In this document: positions 53,880-64,000 of the stretch, in pieces
Layout: each line of letters begins with the position of its first letter
How positions within the stretch are numbered: the first letter of the stretch is position 1
Source of the DNA: Schistocerca nitens
Taxonomy: Eukaryota; Arthropoda; Insecta; Orthoptera; Acrididae
Direction: 5' to 3'
Length of the DNA: 64,000 nt
Assembly: GCF_023898315.1 (NCBI RefSeq)
Contig: NC_064619.1
Coordinates: 304,210,150-304,274,149, forward strand
Program-made: the position numbers and the translations under genes
The notes under the pieces: model-generated
Databases searched by the model: none
What the model saw: only the letters and a program-made list of their open reading frames with translations
Told to the model about the DNA's origin: nothing

Positions 53880-55130
53880 CAGTGCAGTGTTTTGTGTGTG
53901 AATGTATAAACAAATTGTTTAAAGCAACATCTGTAAGTGTATAGGGTTGTCAAACACTTTACCTAATTTGTTTATGCACACAAAAATTCCAGAGCAGTGT
54001 CAACCTCTAGTTTTAGTTAATATTTCCTACTGTGCAAGTGTACATTCAATTTATGAAATCCGTACCTGTTGATTGTTAAACGATACATTTATGACGTATA
54101 TTGAAGCAAACTGCTGTTCAGCAATCTATTTGAAAGTGTATTTAGAAACATATTCAACTGGATTTAATAACTCCTGAAGCAGCTCATGCTCAAAGGCAAG
54201 GGAAGGCTGGAGTATTTCTCACAAAAGTGTTCAAAGCGCCTCAGGGAGGAAAGCTATGGTATTTCTCACAAAGGTGTGTGAAGTGTCCCAGGGAGGGAGG
54301 GTGGACGAAGAGTGGGAGGTTTCACAAGTGTGCCAGAACCCGCTGTGATCTTTTTAGAGTGTGTTCAAGTGTGGCGGTATTCCTCAGAATAAAAACTGTA
54401 GTTACATCGTAAATTGTTTAAAAATCTTGTGTCATCTGCAAAGCTGTCCCTCTCTTTGTGCACTGTTACATTTAGTTCCTGTGACATTTTCAATTTATAA
54501 ACTGTGTGAAATATTCCACACAATGCCCAAATTGTTTAAGTAACACACAATATTCCATAAATAATATCTCTGCAAATTGTTTAAATATTCCAACTACAGC
54601 TCTCACAGCGTTTTGTTTGCAAGTTTATTTTGAGTAATTTTGTGATATGTATTCAATCTGTGAAACTGCTTGTTTAATTAATATCTCTTGTGGCACATCT
54701 TACAAAGCAAAAAGGGTTTTGTGATGTATTCAAGATATATATGTGACAATATTCTGCACACCAAATTTAATAACTCCTGAAGCAGTTTGTGTTCAATTAC
54801 GAGAGGGAGGCTGCGATATTTCTCGCAAGTGTGTCATGAAGAAAGTGTGCCAAGGAGGAAGGCTGAGGCGTTTCCCACAAAAAGGGCACTAACCACCCCA
54901 GAGATGGAGGCAGCATGGTTTCTGGTCTGCTGCCATTTCCAAGTGGCGTGATCAGCATGCCACAATGAAAGAAAGTGTGCCAGGGCAGAGGAAGGCTCTG
55001 GTATTTCCAGCATGACAGGAAGTGAGTGCTTAGTGCACTTCTGTGGCTGCAGCATCTTGGACCCTGGCTGGCGCCGTGAGCCCACTGCGTGGCTCCTTCC
55101 AGAAGCTGTGACTCTGTTGGATGGAGCATG
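53880..55130. repeat. diverged ~605-bp direct duplication
   Basis: 'TTTAATAACTCCTGAAGCAG' occurs at 54163 and 54768, about 605 bp apart, with matching flanks ('ATTCAATTTATGAAAT' vs 'ATTCAATCTGTGAAAC' upstream; 'GGAAGGCTGGAGTATTTCTC' vs 'GGGAGGCTGCGATATTTCTC' downstream). Within each, a shorter 'gggaggaaggct...tatttctcacaa' phrase recurs (54200, 54240, 54800, 54855, 54985). The 'AAATTGTTTAAA' phrase also recurs throughout. No coding motifs. Confidence 0.7.
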
Positions 55131-55814
55131 CGCAAGGATTTAGCACAATCTGTGACAGTGTAATTATGTGGTTGCTTTCATTATCAGAATAATAAAAAAA
55201 GGTACCACAATTGTTTAATATCGTCTAAATTCTTTAAACACCAGCATCAGTTTTAAAGTATTTGAGAGTTCAGAAATAAATAAACGATATTCTTGAACAA
55301 ATTGTTTAAATAATGCCTTATGCACGCTATATTATCCTATCATTGTGAGAACCTCCCAGTCCAGTGACTCGACATGCACTGAGGGAATTTTCCACCATTT
55401 TTTCTGGGGCTCTATTTTGGATTACATCACGGGAGGTGAGGGAGAGAGTAGGGAGCTGGAAGTTCCCTCAGGGTACCCATGTGCTGGCTGGGGAAAATCC
55501 ATGGCGTCATCAGGGGATGGGGTAATTAATTGATCGACTAATTAATTTGATATCAAAAGTAGTGCAGAACTGTCTTTATCCCACTACTGAGGAGAGTGTG
55601 TTAAACCAAAAACATTTAGTGACAATGCAATTTTTTTAAAAAGATTTCTATTAACAATGTTGGTCATGTGTTTCCACAGTTGATTGACGTGAAAGCTGAG
55701 AGAACCACTACAGCTGTTATTTTGCGTGAGTTTATTAAGCCACGGCCGTTTTCGTTCTGTATGGACCTCCTCATGTTACAAAATGGCTCTTATGCCACGA
55801 ACAGAAATATTGGT
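55131..55814. other. no recognisable gene
   Basis: I see no motif; 55340-55530 is GC-richer with one 62-codon frame. Confidence 0.45.
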
Positions 55815-56075
55815 TAAATACTTTGCAAGTTTCTCTGATAGTCACAACAGACTGGTAGATAACTCACTTGATGCAGTAAGGATACCCAGTTTTTAAATAG
55901 TTCTTTAGAATGAGTCTGACTACTAAATTCAGTTATTATTCTTACAGATCTTTTCTGCAGTTTGAAATCTGTGTCCATGATTTTTGCTTTCGATCTCCAG
56001 AAAAGAGTCCCACTGCTAAGAATTGAGTGTACGTGCGAATAGTATGTCAGTACAAGATATTGTGACTTTTTCATT
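55815..56075 (-). mobile_element. LINE RT C-terminal fragment (Jockey/CR1-type)
   Basis: 86 codons on the minus strand: 'YYSHVHSILSSGTLFWRSKA', 'KLQKRSVRIITEFSSQTHSK', 'ELFKNWVSLL'. This is the post-catalytic 'Y.H..L.YG..FW' to 'LQKR.VR.I' segment of Jockey/CR1 RTs. Confidence 0.75.
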
Positions 56076-56099
56076 TTAAAAGACTATGTCCTTGACATC

Positions 56100-56910
56100 G
56101 AAAGAGGAACATTGGCTTCAGTAAAGGCTGAGAAGGCAGTCGTCCTACTTCATAGAAGGAAGAAAAAGGACATGTCCGTGATATACGCGAGACGCTTTTT
56201 CTCGTCCACCACAGTGAAGCGAATGATTTCCGGAACAACTGTCACCAGCCGATTGTCACGCAACAGTGAACGCTATTCGCACATAGCCGTGCATGTCAGG
56301 AAACACTTCATCTATATGAAACCGGTGGTGGGAGCTCGGTTGACAGGTTAACAGCATTGGTGCATTTGGAAAATAAGCGTGACCGCTGCCGCACACGGTA
56401 CAAATAAGAACACGATTAATGTCCCCTCTTGTGTCAACTGGGGAACAGCGAGGCGGTTGCCTCACGCTTGTCATCAGACTTCCGTTTTCATTTAATCTTC
56501 GTACGCAGTTACATAAATGCACTTGTATTGATTCCTGCACCTGTTTGTGGCCGTTCTGCCCACCTACGCGGCATGGAGCGACACAACACTGTCACAGGGT
56601 CGCTCGAGGCCTAAATGGCGCCAGATAGACAAAGCGGCCGTTGATGAATACAGCCTGTTCGATTTTAGACGGAAAAGCATCCACGTTGCTGCCAAGCATG
56701 ATATACAGATGAACGGAAAAGAAAATTGAGGATCTGTTAGATGACAATTATCTTTTCTATAGGAAAGGCAAAGCATCAGAGAGGCTATCCAGACGCTGTA
56801 CTTGATAATGAAAGCAAGCCTTCAAAAAATCAAGACAAAATCACAGGATTTGCAACCTATGGCAGGCATTCGATAACGTAAAATGTTACAAGATGGAAAT
56901 TTTCAGGAAA
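56100..56910. other. no recognisable gene
   Basis: Short plus-strand frames (56112-56351, 56547-56729) lack motifs. Confidence 0.45.
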
Positions 56911-57100
56911 ATACACTGTCGAGTCCCATTAACATGGCCACCTTTCAAAAGCCCGAATAACCACATTCTGCAGCACGCACCGCAGCAAGACGTGCAGGAA
57001 GACAGTCAGTGAGGTTTTGGAAGGTACCGACAGGGATGTGAAGCCGTTTCAAATCCAGTACCGTGGCCAGCTGCGCTAGGTTTCTCGGATGAGGGTTCTA

Positions 57101-57851
57101 ACAACCCTACCACAACAAAGGTCAATATTTAATAATGATTGTGGTGTTGCTCACGCTGCTAAATACTGCATTTTCGGGCAAGTTATTATGTGGCAGGTGT
57201 CATTAGAGCACAGTTAATTAAGTCATTTCATGTAATAATGAATAAACTAGGCACTCATCTTTTCGTGTTTCCCATGCCGGTCTCGTTGTAAAATCATGGC
57301 TCAATCGTCGAAAATCTAGGTGGTGATGATTCCAAGCTCGGATGCAAAGAGGCCTAGGTTTCACAAACCATTCTTGAAGATTAAACCTATGAAAGTTGGC
57401 ACAATGGTGATGTAAAAAAATAATCAGCACTCCGAATTTAAGTTACACTTCCTTTTTATTGCTTTTGTTGCAATATCACGTAACACACAAAACATCACTT
57501 CACAATAAAAAACATACTTGCAAACATCTTCCTCACTGTTAAAGTTCACATTTTATAAGCTGACTACAATATGCGTCTTTCCAACATGACGTCCAAGACT
57601 TGACTTTCTCAAGGTCCGACTCTCTAACAACTAATTAATAATCGCTTACGCTCCCAAAAATCAGAGTTACAAGTACGTCAAAGATCATAGTGACAAAAGA
57701 AAGAATACACATACGAATAATATCATTACAATATAAACACATCGATGTATCAAAGTATCTCTACATTAATGAAATCAAAATCTGAATATTGTCTCAGAAA
57801 TATATTAACTACTTTAGAGAAACACAGTAGAATATTACTGGTATCGAGTGG
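57101..57851. mobile_element. unknown ~750-bp insertion in the Tc1 relic
   Basis: Bounded by TCGGATGAGG (57091-57100) and TCAGATGAGG (57852-57861), which together look like a 10-bp TSD, at a point where the Tc1 transposase reading resumes on both sides. No TIR, LTR or open frame recognised. AT-rich, with phrases 'CTTTTTATTGCTTTTGTTGC' and an A-rich 57414-57420. Confidence 0.6.
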
Positions 57852-58052
57852 TTCAGATGAGGTGCCGTAATGGTTACGTAATTCAAGTACCATTATAGGG
57901 TCCATGTCGCCAACAGTCAAATCGAAATGGTCCGACAGGTGATCGATTGGGTTTAATTCCGGGGAGTTTGGTGGCCAGGGAATACGGTAAACCCATCCTG
58001 GTGCTCTTCGAACCATGCAGGTACACGGCGGGCTGTGCGACAGGTGTCATTG

Positions 58053-58470
58053 CCGGCCGCTGGGGGCCAACCGGTTCTAGGCGCTTCAGTCCGGGACCGC
58101 GCTGCTGCCACGGGCGCAGGTTCGAATCTTGCCTCGGGAAAGGATGTTTGTGATGTCCTTAGGTTAGTTACGTTTAAGTAGTTCCAAGTCTAGGGGACTG
58201 ATGAAAAAAATGTTCAAATCTGTGTGAAATCTTATGGGAATTAACTGCTAAGGTCATCAGTCCCTAAGCTTACACACTGCTTAACCTAAATTATCCTAAG
58301 GACAAACACACACACCCGTGCCCGACGGAGGACTCGAACCTCCGCCGGGACCAGTCGCACAGTCCATAACTGCAGCGCCGTACACCGCTCGGCTAATCCT
58401 GCGCGGCGGGACTGATGACCTAAGATGTTAAGTCCAATAGTGCTCAGAGCCATTTGAACCATTTGAACAC
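58053..58470 (+). mobile_element. SINE-A, interrupted by SINE-C
   Basis: Plus-orientation SINE-A (head 58053-58204, tail 58419-58470) with 9-bp TSD GTGTCATTG at 58044-58052 and 58471-58479. It lies in the Tc1 relic. Confidence 0.92.
58205..58407 (-). mobile_element. SINE-C nested in SINE-A, minus orientation
   Basis: The minus strand shows head 'GATTAGCCGAGCGGTG', box B 'GGAGGTTCGAGTCCTCCG', the 'GGGACTGATGACCTTAGC' core and a distinct tail. Perfect 11-bp TSD GGGACTGATGA (58194-58204, 58408-58418), which is itself the conserved core of the recipient SINE-A. Confidence 0.93.
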
Positions 58471-59415
58471 GTGTCATTGTCCTGCCAGTAGGTACCCCAA
58501 TGCTGACAGAAAAGAAACTGCATCTAGGGGCGGACGTGGTCCCCAAGGATAGATGCATACTTGTGTTGATCCATTATGCCGTTCAGCATGACTAGTCCAT
58601 CCAGGGACTCCCATGCAAACATTCCTCAGACCATAACGCTCCCCCTCCGGCCTGAACCATACCGACAATTGTCACAGGATGTTTGCTTTCTGGCGTTTCA
58701 CGTCGCACACGCCAACGGCCACCTGTCTGATGGAGCAAAAACGCGATTCATCTGAAAATGCACTTGTAGCCACTCATTGGACGTCCAGTTCTGGTATTGT
58801 CGAGCAAATTCCAGCCTTCGTCGCCGACAAATAGCAGTCAGCATGGGTGCATGAATCAGGCGCCTGCAGCATTTTCCGCTGAACAGTCCTCGAGGAAACA
58901 CTGTTGCTAACCCCTTCGATCATCTGAGCTGTTAATTGCTCAACAGTTGCACGTCTTTTCGCCCATTCACATCTCTGCAGCTGTCATTCACCCCTGTCAT
59001 CTATGGCCTCTAGTTCACCACAGCTGCCTCAGCGCTGGTTTTGGATAGTACCATTCTGCCCTGCACAGTATACGTCAACTATGGTGCCCCAAAAACAGCT
59101 TACAAATTTAGGCGTTTCGTAAACGCTTACCACCTTAGCCCAATGAATATTCTCTTTTGAACGTCAGACAAATCGCTCCGTTTCCGCATTACAATGCCCG
59201 CTCTCTTTTCAGCGTCTCCCCGACACGCCTTTGTATACCCTCCACTTATAGAGCTGCCATCTGCCGTCTGTGAGTGGTTATTGCACGTTGACGCCGAACA
59301 TGCGCGTTGGTAACATAATAAGACTGGGCCGAGTATGTCTAAGCTATTGCAAAAGATGGTTAATACGCCAAAAGTGTGACTTATAAGGTCGGTTGAATGG
59401 TCTCGGAAAATAAAG

Positions 59416-59612
59416 GAGCCGGCCTCAGTGGCCGAACGGTTCTAGGGGCTTCAGTCCGGAACCGCGCGACTGGTACGGTCGCAGGTTCGAATCCTGCCTT
59501 GAGCATGGATGTGTGTGATGTCCTTAGGCCAGTTAGGTTTCAGTAGTTCTAAGTTCAAGGGGACTGATGACGTCCGATTTTAAGTCCCATAGTGCTCAGA
59601 GCCATTTGAGCC
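59416..59612 (+). mobile_element. SINE-A, full length, plus orientation
   Basis: Head 'GCCGGCCTCAGTGGCCGAAC', box B 'CGCAGGTTCGAATCCTGCC', tail to 'CAGAGCCATTTGAGCC'. 9-bp TSD AAAATAAAG (59407-59415, 59613-59621). Confidence 0.93.
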
Positions 59613-59824
59613 AAAATAAAGAAAACAAGAGTTACAAACAAAATACCGTTTCTGGTCTTAACGTATTCCTGATATCGGCTGTAAAGCTGTTGGAAACTGT
59701 CAGAAAACGCTTTTGGTGCAGTCCTTCGGAGCTCTGTGGTGGCCAAGTGAAAGTTAAAGGCACGGTGTTCTTCGTGTCCATGTCTACCAAAAAAAAGTCA
59801 GCTGATATAATCCAAGATTAAGAC

Positions 59825-60035
59825 TACGTTGATCGACTTTGTGGACAATAAATGCTTGATGCATCATGAACGTCTACCCGAGGAGGTGGGGAAGACGATG
59901 AAAACCACGACATTAATTGTCGCTTGGCTTCCGGATCGTATTGGTAGCGCCAGTCCTTATCTCCTGTAATGATGCGGGTTTCCAAAAACGCGTGACCACG
60001 GTGATTCAAGCTATTCCACAAGAAGCTTTTGCTGA
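59825..60035 (-). pseudogene. mariner transposase central fragment
   Basis: The minus strand reads 'FLETRIITGDKDWRYQYDPE' with 'AKRQLMSWFSSSSP', the mariner segment around the first catalytic Asp ('VTGDE.W...YDPETKRQS...'). The neighbouring regions are unreadable. Confidence 0.8.
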
Positions 60036-60149
60036 CGGTTTCTAACAGCTTTAGGACAAAAGTCGGAAGTATGTTGTATCTAACGGTGATTACTTTCGTC
60101 TGTAATTCTTGTATACCTTATTTTCTGAGCCATTCACCGAAATTTTCTG

Positions 60150-60345
60150 ATCTACCATGTAGAATACACACAAAAACAAAAAATGGAAGACAAAGAACAA
60201 TGTCCTCGTATTAGAAAGGGTATAAGACATGGATGTAGTGTTTCACCTCTACTGTTCAATCTATACATAGAAGAAGCGATGATTGAAATAAAAGAGAGCT
60301 TCAGGAATGGGATTTCAGTTCCTGGTAAAAGGTTATGATGACAAG
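60150..60345 (+). pseudogene. RTE-like reverse transcriptase scrap
   Basis: 'IRKGIRHGCSVSPLLFNLYI' followed by 'EEAMIEIKESFRNGI', matching the RT block at 2210-2290. Short fragment with stops on both sides. Confidence 0.75.
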
Positions 60346-60484
60346 ATTTACTCTTTTCGTTGCCATCCACAGTGAAAAGGATGAAGAATTGTTCTTTCTT
60401 TGTCGAACAAGTTAATGTATTGGCAATGTACGTACGCCTGTCTCTGTAATTGACTGTGAAGACATGCATGAATCACAGTTAATA

Positions 60485-60765
60485 GGAGTGCGTGCCGAAA
60501 AGTGACGCCTCCTAATTTTTTATGTGAAAACTCTTAAAGCTTTTTAAATGAAATAAACTTCATTAGTATTCTACATATTTATTATTCAAGTCTCCTTATT
60601 TAACTCTCAACATAATCGCCCTGTGACGAACACATTTCTCGAAACAAGAGACCAGTTTGTTGACAGCGTTACCGTAGAGTGTTTGACTCTCTTGACGGAG
60701 CCACAACCACACCTCTGTTGGCACTGCTTCATCACCATCAAAGTGTGAAACGCATACGTTTCATA
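60485..60765 (-). pseudogene. mariner element end with transposase C-terminus
   Basis: Starts with a mariner-like terminus 'TAGGAGTGCGTGCCGAAAAG' (60482-60501). The minus-strand peptide includes 'FDGDEAVPTEVWLRQESNTL' and 'FREMCSSQGDYVES', the last ~60 residues of a mariner transposase. The rest of the element is missing beyond ~60765. Confidence 0.8.
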
Positions 60766-61596
60766 TGTATTCATTACCAGCGATGGCGAGGCATGACAGA
60801 ATCTCTGAGCAGAGAGTTATTTATCGTTGCTAGTCTGCGTTTGACCGCGCGAGAGTTCAGTTGCGAGTTGCACTCTGTCTGTAGTAGAAGTCGGATACAG
60901 TTGTGTGTGGCGAGTCGGCATGCGTCCGCGGTGTGCTCTGCCTACGAGTCTGGTCAGGAATGTGGTGGACGATATGTATATTATTGTAGAAGGTCATGAA
61001 GCAGCATTGCGCTCAGCTAATAACGTAAGTTAATTGTAATTAATTTGTTCAAAAAAATGCCCCAATAATAATTTTTTATAAAGTAAATCTTTTAAAGAAA
61101 AGTAATCATTTCAATTTAAAGAATTTTTCCACTCTTTTGAAGAAAAAGCATTCATTTCAATTTAAAGAATATTTCCTATGCATTTCCTCCAAGAATCAAA
61201 ATTAAATATACGCCAGCATTGCACAGAGCTGTGCCGAAAAATAAGAGCAGATATAGACGCAGTTCTACTGAGGTAAGAATTTATTAGGTTTAATTATTTC
61301 ACAGGGCCGAAGGTCAGCGTTGCAGCCCTTATATGATTTATCAGGTTTAATTATTGCTGTTGAGTTGTTACATTCAGTTTATGGTTCATTATTTAATTAA
61401 TATTATTGTATGGGTTTATGATCAATTATTATTCTAAAACTTTGCGGGGAGTTTACATTTGCGCAATTTTTATTCTTTAATTTTGCAAGGACGTTATGCT
61501 TGGCTCATTTTTATTATTCACTTTTGTGGAAAGACAACATTTGGCACACATTTTTATAATCATTGACTTCAAAATTTTTTGTGGGGAGGTTACACT
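60766..61596 (+). mobile_element. probable 5' LTR of a gypsy-like element
   Basis: Ends at TTACA (61590-61594), two bases before the primer-binding site. The left boundary is not defined. It includes a GC-rich stretch (60830-60960) and AT-rich repeats. No second LTR lies in the window. Confidence 0.5.
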
Positions 61597-61603
61597 TGGC
61601 GAC
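61437..61603 (+). repeat. four imperfect repeats ending at the primer-binding site
   Basis: 'TTTGCGGGGAGTTTACATTT' (61441), 'TTTTGCAAGGACGTTATGCT' (61481), 'TTTTGTGGAAAGACAACATT' (61523) and 'TTTTGTGGGGAGGTTACACT' (61577), each followed by a TTGGC/TTGCGC-like sequence. Periods of about 40-54 bp. Confidence 0.6.
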
Positions 61604-61614
61604 CCTGTCAGGAT
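61597..61614 (+). promoter_or_regulatory. primer-binding site, tRNA-Arg-like
   Basis: TGGCGACCCTGTCAGGAT is close to the complement of an insect tRNA-Arg 3' end (two differences by my recollection), and sits 2 bp after the putative LTR. This supports a gypsy-group element. Confidence 0.6.
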
Positions 61615-61817
61615 CGTATTTCTTTGTGAATCTTCTGATAAGTAGTCAGATATCGGCTCTTATTTACTTATTATAATTAGCATTTGGTGCAACGCTTTTA
61701 CTAATTTTGTGACTTTCTCTCACAGATCATCGGCAATTCGTTGCTCTTTGTTGTATTTGTGTTTGTTGCTTTTTGCATTGTGCTTATTTCATTTGTGATT
61801 AATTTGTTCTGAGAAAA

Positions 61818-64000
61818 ATGCCGCGAAAAACTGTTAACAGTACATCGCGATGTGTAATGAGTGAAATAACCGACCTAAATAACTTGACCGGTAGTACTTG
61901 TGACACACAGTGTAATGATGACAATCCGCCGTTTACTGACAATCAGTGCGTACCGACCACTTGTAATGATTTTTATCTTAACGTTGAACAGACGAATTCA
62001 ATTGTGTCCTCTGTTAATTTGACGACAATTGATGACGCGGGACGTTCTGTTGCAATGAGCGCTGCCCAGCTTGACACAACCGGTTTTCAGGTTTTACGTG
62101 ACAAACAGATAATTTTTTCTAATGAAAACGAACAGTGTACTCAAAGTACGGCAGATTTGTTTGATTCTGAGGTAGGGACTAACGGTGAACATCCGATTAG
62201 CAAACCTTTTCAAGAATCACAGAATATCCAAATGGATACACAAAACGTGACAATTGCAGGTACACCACCAAACAGCACAAACAATAGAAATACTAATTTT
62301 GGCTCGGATCAAATGATGGCGTTATTGCAACAACTTCTTGAATCAAACATACACATTAGTGAAGATAACAAACAAGTTAGGGAAAGTTTGAAACAACTTA
62401 ATGAAAAACAAGACCACCTTAAAGAAGATTTTAAACAACAACTTAATGAAAATTCTAAACAACAGAATGAAAGACAAGACAACAATCACAAACAACTTAG
62501 TGAACAGATCAAACAACTTAATGAAAATCAAGACAACCTTAATGAAAAATTAGACAACAATTCCAGACAGCTTAGTGAACAGATTACAGCCGTGGCCGCG
62601 CAATGTCATGATACTAAAGAACAGTTATGCGAGGAAATTGAGGCTGGTGCTAGGAAAAGTAGCGAAGAAATTAGATCTGTTGCTCAAGAATTAAGGGATA
62701 CGCAAACAGCTACAACAGAATCACTTAGAGACGAAATTAGTGGAGTCGCTAAACAATGCTCTGAAAAAGCAACACAATTACGCGACGAGTTTAAATTGAT
62801 GACAGCAGAACTTTCGCGCACACTGGATACAAAAATAGACGCAAAGTTCGAACAACAGAACGGCCAAATTAACGAACGCTTTAATCACCAAGTACAAAAC
62901 AGTGAAACGCGTTTCCGTAAATTCATACAGGAACAAAATAAAGTAAAACGACAAGTCATGGAAACGATTACCGCACAAAGACAGGAAGATAAACGTAAAT
63001 TGTTTGCGAAAGCAAAAACATACGTAGACAACAATATTGCTACAGTATCAGACGAAATTAACACTATTAAACGGTTGAACACCGAATTGCGTGATTAAAT
63101 TTCTGATCTTAATTCGAAAACAGACACACACACAACAGACTTTCAGACAGTGACAGACAGACTCGAACAATTAGAACTAACACAGGATTCCGATGTCATT
63201 AAAGCAGACGTTAAAAAATTGAACGAAACCACACGAAAAATACAAAAACAAATTAATGCTTGCGACACTAAAACCAATGATCAGGTAAAAATACTGACTG
63301 AAAAATATGATGAATTGGCCAGTCGTATTGACGTTATTGAAAATAATAATGACAGCAAATCAGACGATACTGCACCGATTTTGTTTAACCAAACACCTGA
63401 ATTCCAAAATTTACAGCAGACAATCAGTGAGATAGATTCGTCTAATAATACATTACGTAGAAAATTGTCAAGTTTGCTGCAAGAAGTAACAGAGATAAAA
63501 AATATTTCAATTAATAACATGTCACAGCATACGGCGAATTCCGAACATTTCTCACACTCACACAGCCAGTATAATTTAGGTAATCTTCAAAGAGTACGTG
63601 AGTTAGATTCCGAACAGTCCCAGTCAAATAGATTTTCATTCAATCCTGAACCGGTTCCGACATACAGAGACGATAATTTTGATTACAAACATTTTCTATC
63701 AGTGAGAAAATTTAAAGTATTTAAAAATGACAGAACACAGATTCACCCACTGGATTTGATACAACAATTTAGCTTTGCTTTTCCACCGACTTGGCCCGTA
63801 ACACGTAAACTTGAATTTATTTGTAGTTTTTTGGAAGGCGAACCGGCAACTCGCATGAGACCGATTGCGAGACAATGTTACTCGGCAGAAGAATTTCAGA
63901 ATGCTTTTCTGTCAGCGTATTGGTCGAAGACGACACAGCGCGGAATTAAAGATCAATTAATTAGTTTACCGAGTTATGAGAACTCAAATTTTCCCAGTGT
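61818..64000 (+). CDS. gypsy-like gag polyprotein, 3' partial, one nonsense codon
   Basis: ATG at 61818 lies about 200 bp after the primer site. The frame is open to the window edge except for a TAA at 63096-63098, between 'NTELRD' and 'ISDLNSK'; the same frame continues undisturbed for 300 codons. Residues ~165-430 are a long coiled coil built from Gln/Asn/Glu-rich repeats ('KQLNEKQDHLKEDFKQQLNE', 'QLSEQIKQLNENQDNLNEKL'). The last ~110 residues match the retrotransposon gag core: 'LEFICSFLEGEPATRM', 'CYSAEEFQNAFLSAYWSK'. Gag would form the particle that packages element RNA. Pol is expected beyond the window. One substitution could explain the stop, so this is a young copy. Confidence 0.88.

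Larger units (their letters stand above)
56911..59340 (-). pseudogene. Tc1-like element, multiply interrupted
   Basis: The left end starts TACACTGTCGAGTCCCATTA. Minus-strand transposase pieces run, C- to N-terminal with rising coordinate. First is 'LAQLATVLDLKRLHIPVGTF' with 'LTDCLPARLAAVRAAECGYS' (56930-57095). After the 57101-57851 insertion comes 'PWPPNSPELNPIDHLSDHFD' (57900-58010; the catalytic Glu position reads Asp). After the nested SINEs come the region 58480-58700 and 'RRRLEFARQYQNWTSNEWLQ' with 'HFQMNRVF' in place of 'FSDESRF' (58740-58830). N-terminal decayed sequence runs to ~59335. The right TIR is not clear. Confidence 0.8.

Noticed and set aside
56112-56351. 79-codon basic ORF as a transposase N-terminus
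   Set aside because: Basic composition is suggestive, but no helix-turn-helix or family motif can be read.
62343-63082. antisense hydrophobic ORFs as membrane proteins
   Set aside because: They are mirror frames of the Gln/Asn/Lys-rich gag coiled coil; the opposite strand of such codons gives Leu/Phe/Val runs automatically.

Overview
Eukaryotic nuclear DNA from an arthropod, most likely a large-genome orthopteran (grasshopper or locust). The inference rests on no recognisable host exon in 64 kb, dense and heavily nested transposable elements, many tRNA-derived SINE copies with clean target-site duplications (TSDs), and mariner, Tc1, RTE, Jockey/CR1, Penelope, gypsy, Mutator and Polinton remnants. 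There are no operons, ribosome binding sites or prokaryotic features. SINE-A to SINE-D and family T are my own labels.

Layout. 0-7 kb: a mariner relic, an RTE-like LINE with a CAA-repeat tail, SINE-B and SINE-A copies, a palindromic tRNA-like element (family T) and a deleted mariner. 7-12 kb: a foldback element with tRNA-like arms; a Tc1/mariner element split by a complete Tc1 element with an open 340-residue transposase; a Tc1 relic split by a SINE. 12-25 kb: LINE 3' ends, Tc1 relics (one split by a 5S-rRNA-derived SINE with a perfect 14-bp TSD), SINEs, and long stretches where I see nothing. 24-29.5 kb: a decayed DDE transposon, present in two same-strand copies. One copy is interrupted by about 2.5 kb of small-DNA-virus-like sequence: an SF3 helicase C-terminal fragment, an overlapping Arg-rich capsid-like ORF, and an iterated hairpin that could be a replication origin.

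29.5-35.6 kb: a Mutator-like element lying between inverted copies of another sequence, then a Tc1 element with intact ends and a mutated transposase. 35.9-40 kb: a long Jockey/CR1-type LINE with RT, endonuclease and an SGNH-hydrolase-like ORF1. 40-44.5 kb: a second LINE split by a Tc1/mariner element, which is itself split by a mosaic SINE, and then truncated by another Tc1 copy. 46-50 kb: a Polinton/Maverick relic (protein-primed DNA polymerase B and a candidate capsid-associated gene). 50-52.5 kb: a Penelope-like 3' end and a minus-strand LTR with internal tandem repeats. 53.9-55.1 kb: a diverged ~605-bp duplication. 56.9-59.3 kb: a Tc1 relic carrying a ~750-bp unknown insertion and a SINE nested in a SINE. 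60.8-64 kb: the 5' part of a gypsy-like element (tRNA-Arg-like primer site and a gag ORF that runs off the window).

Almost every coding sequence here is a mobile-element gene, most of them broken. The best-preserved are the Tc1 transposase at 8453-9475 and the gag at the right edge. I identify no host gene, functional tRNA or functional rRNA.
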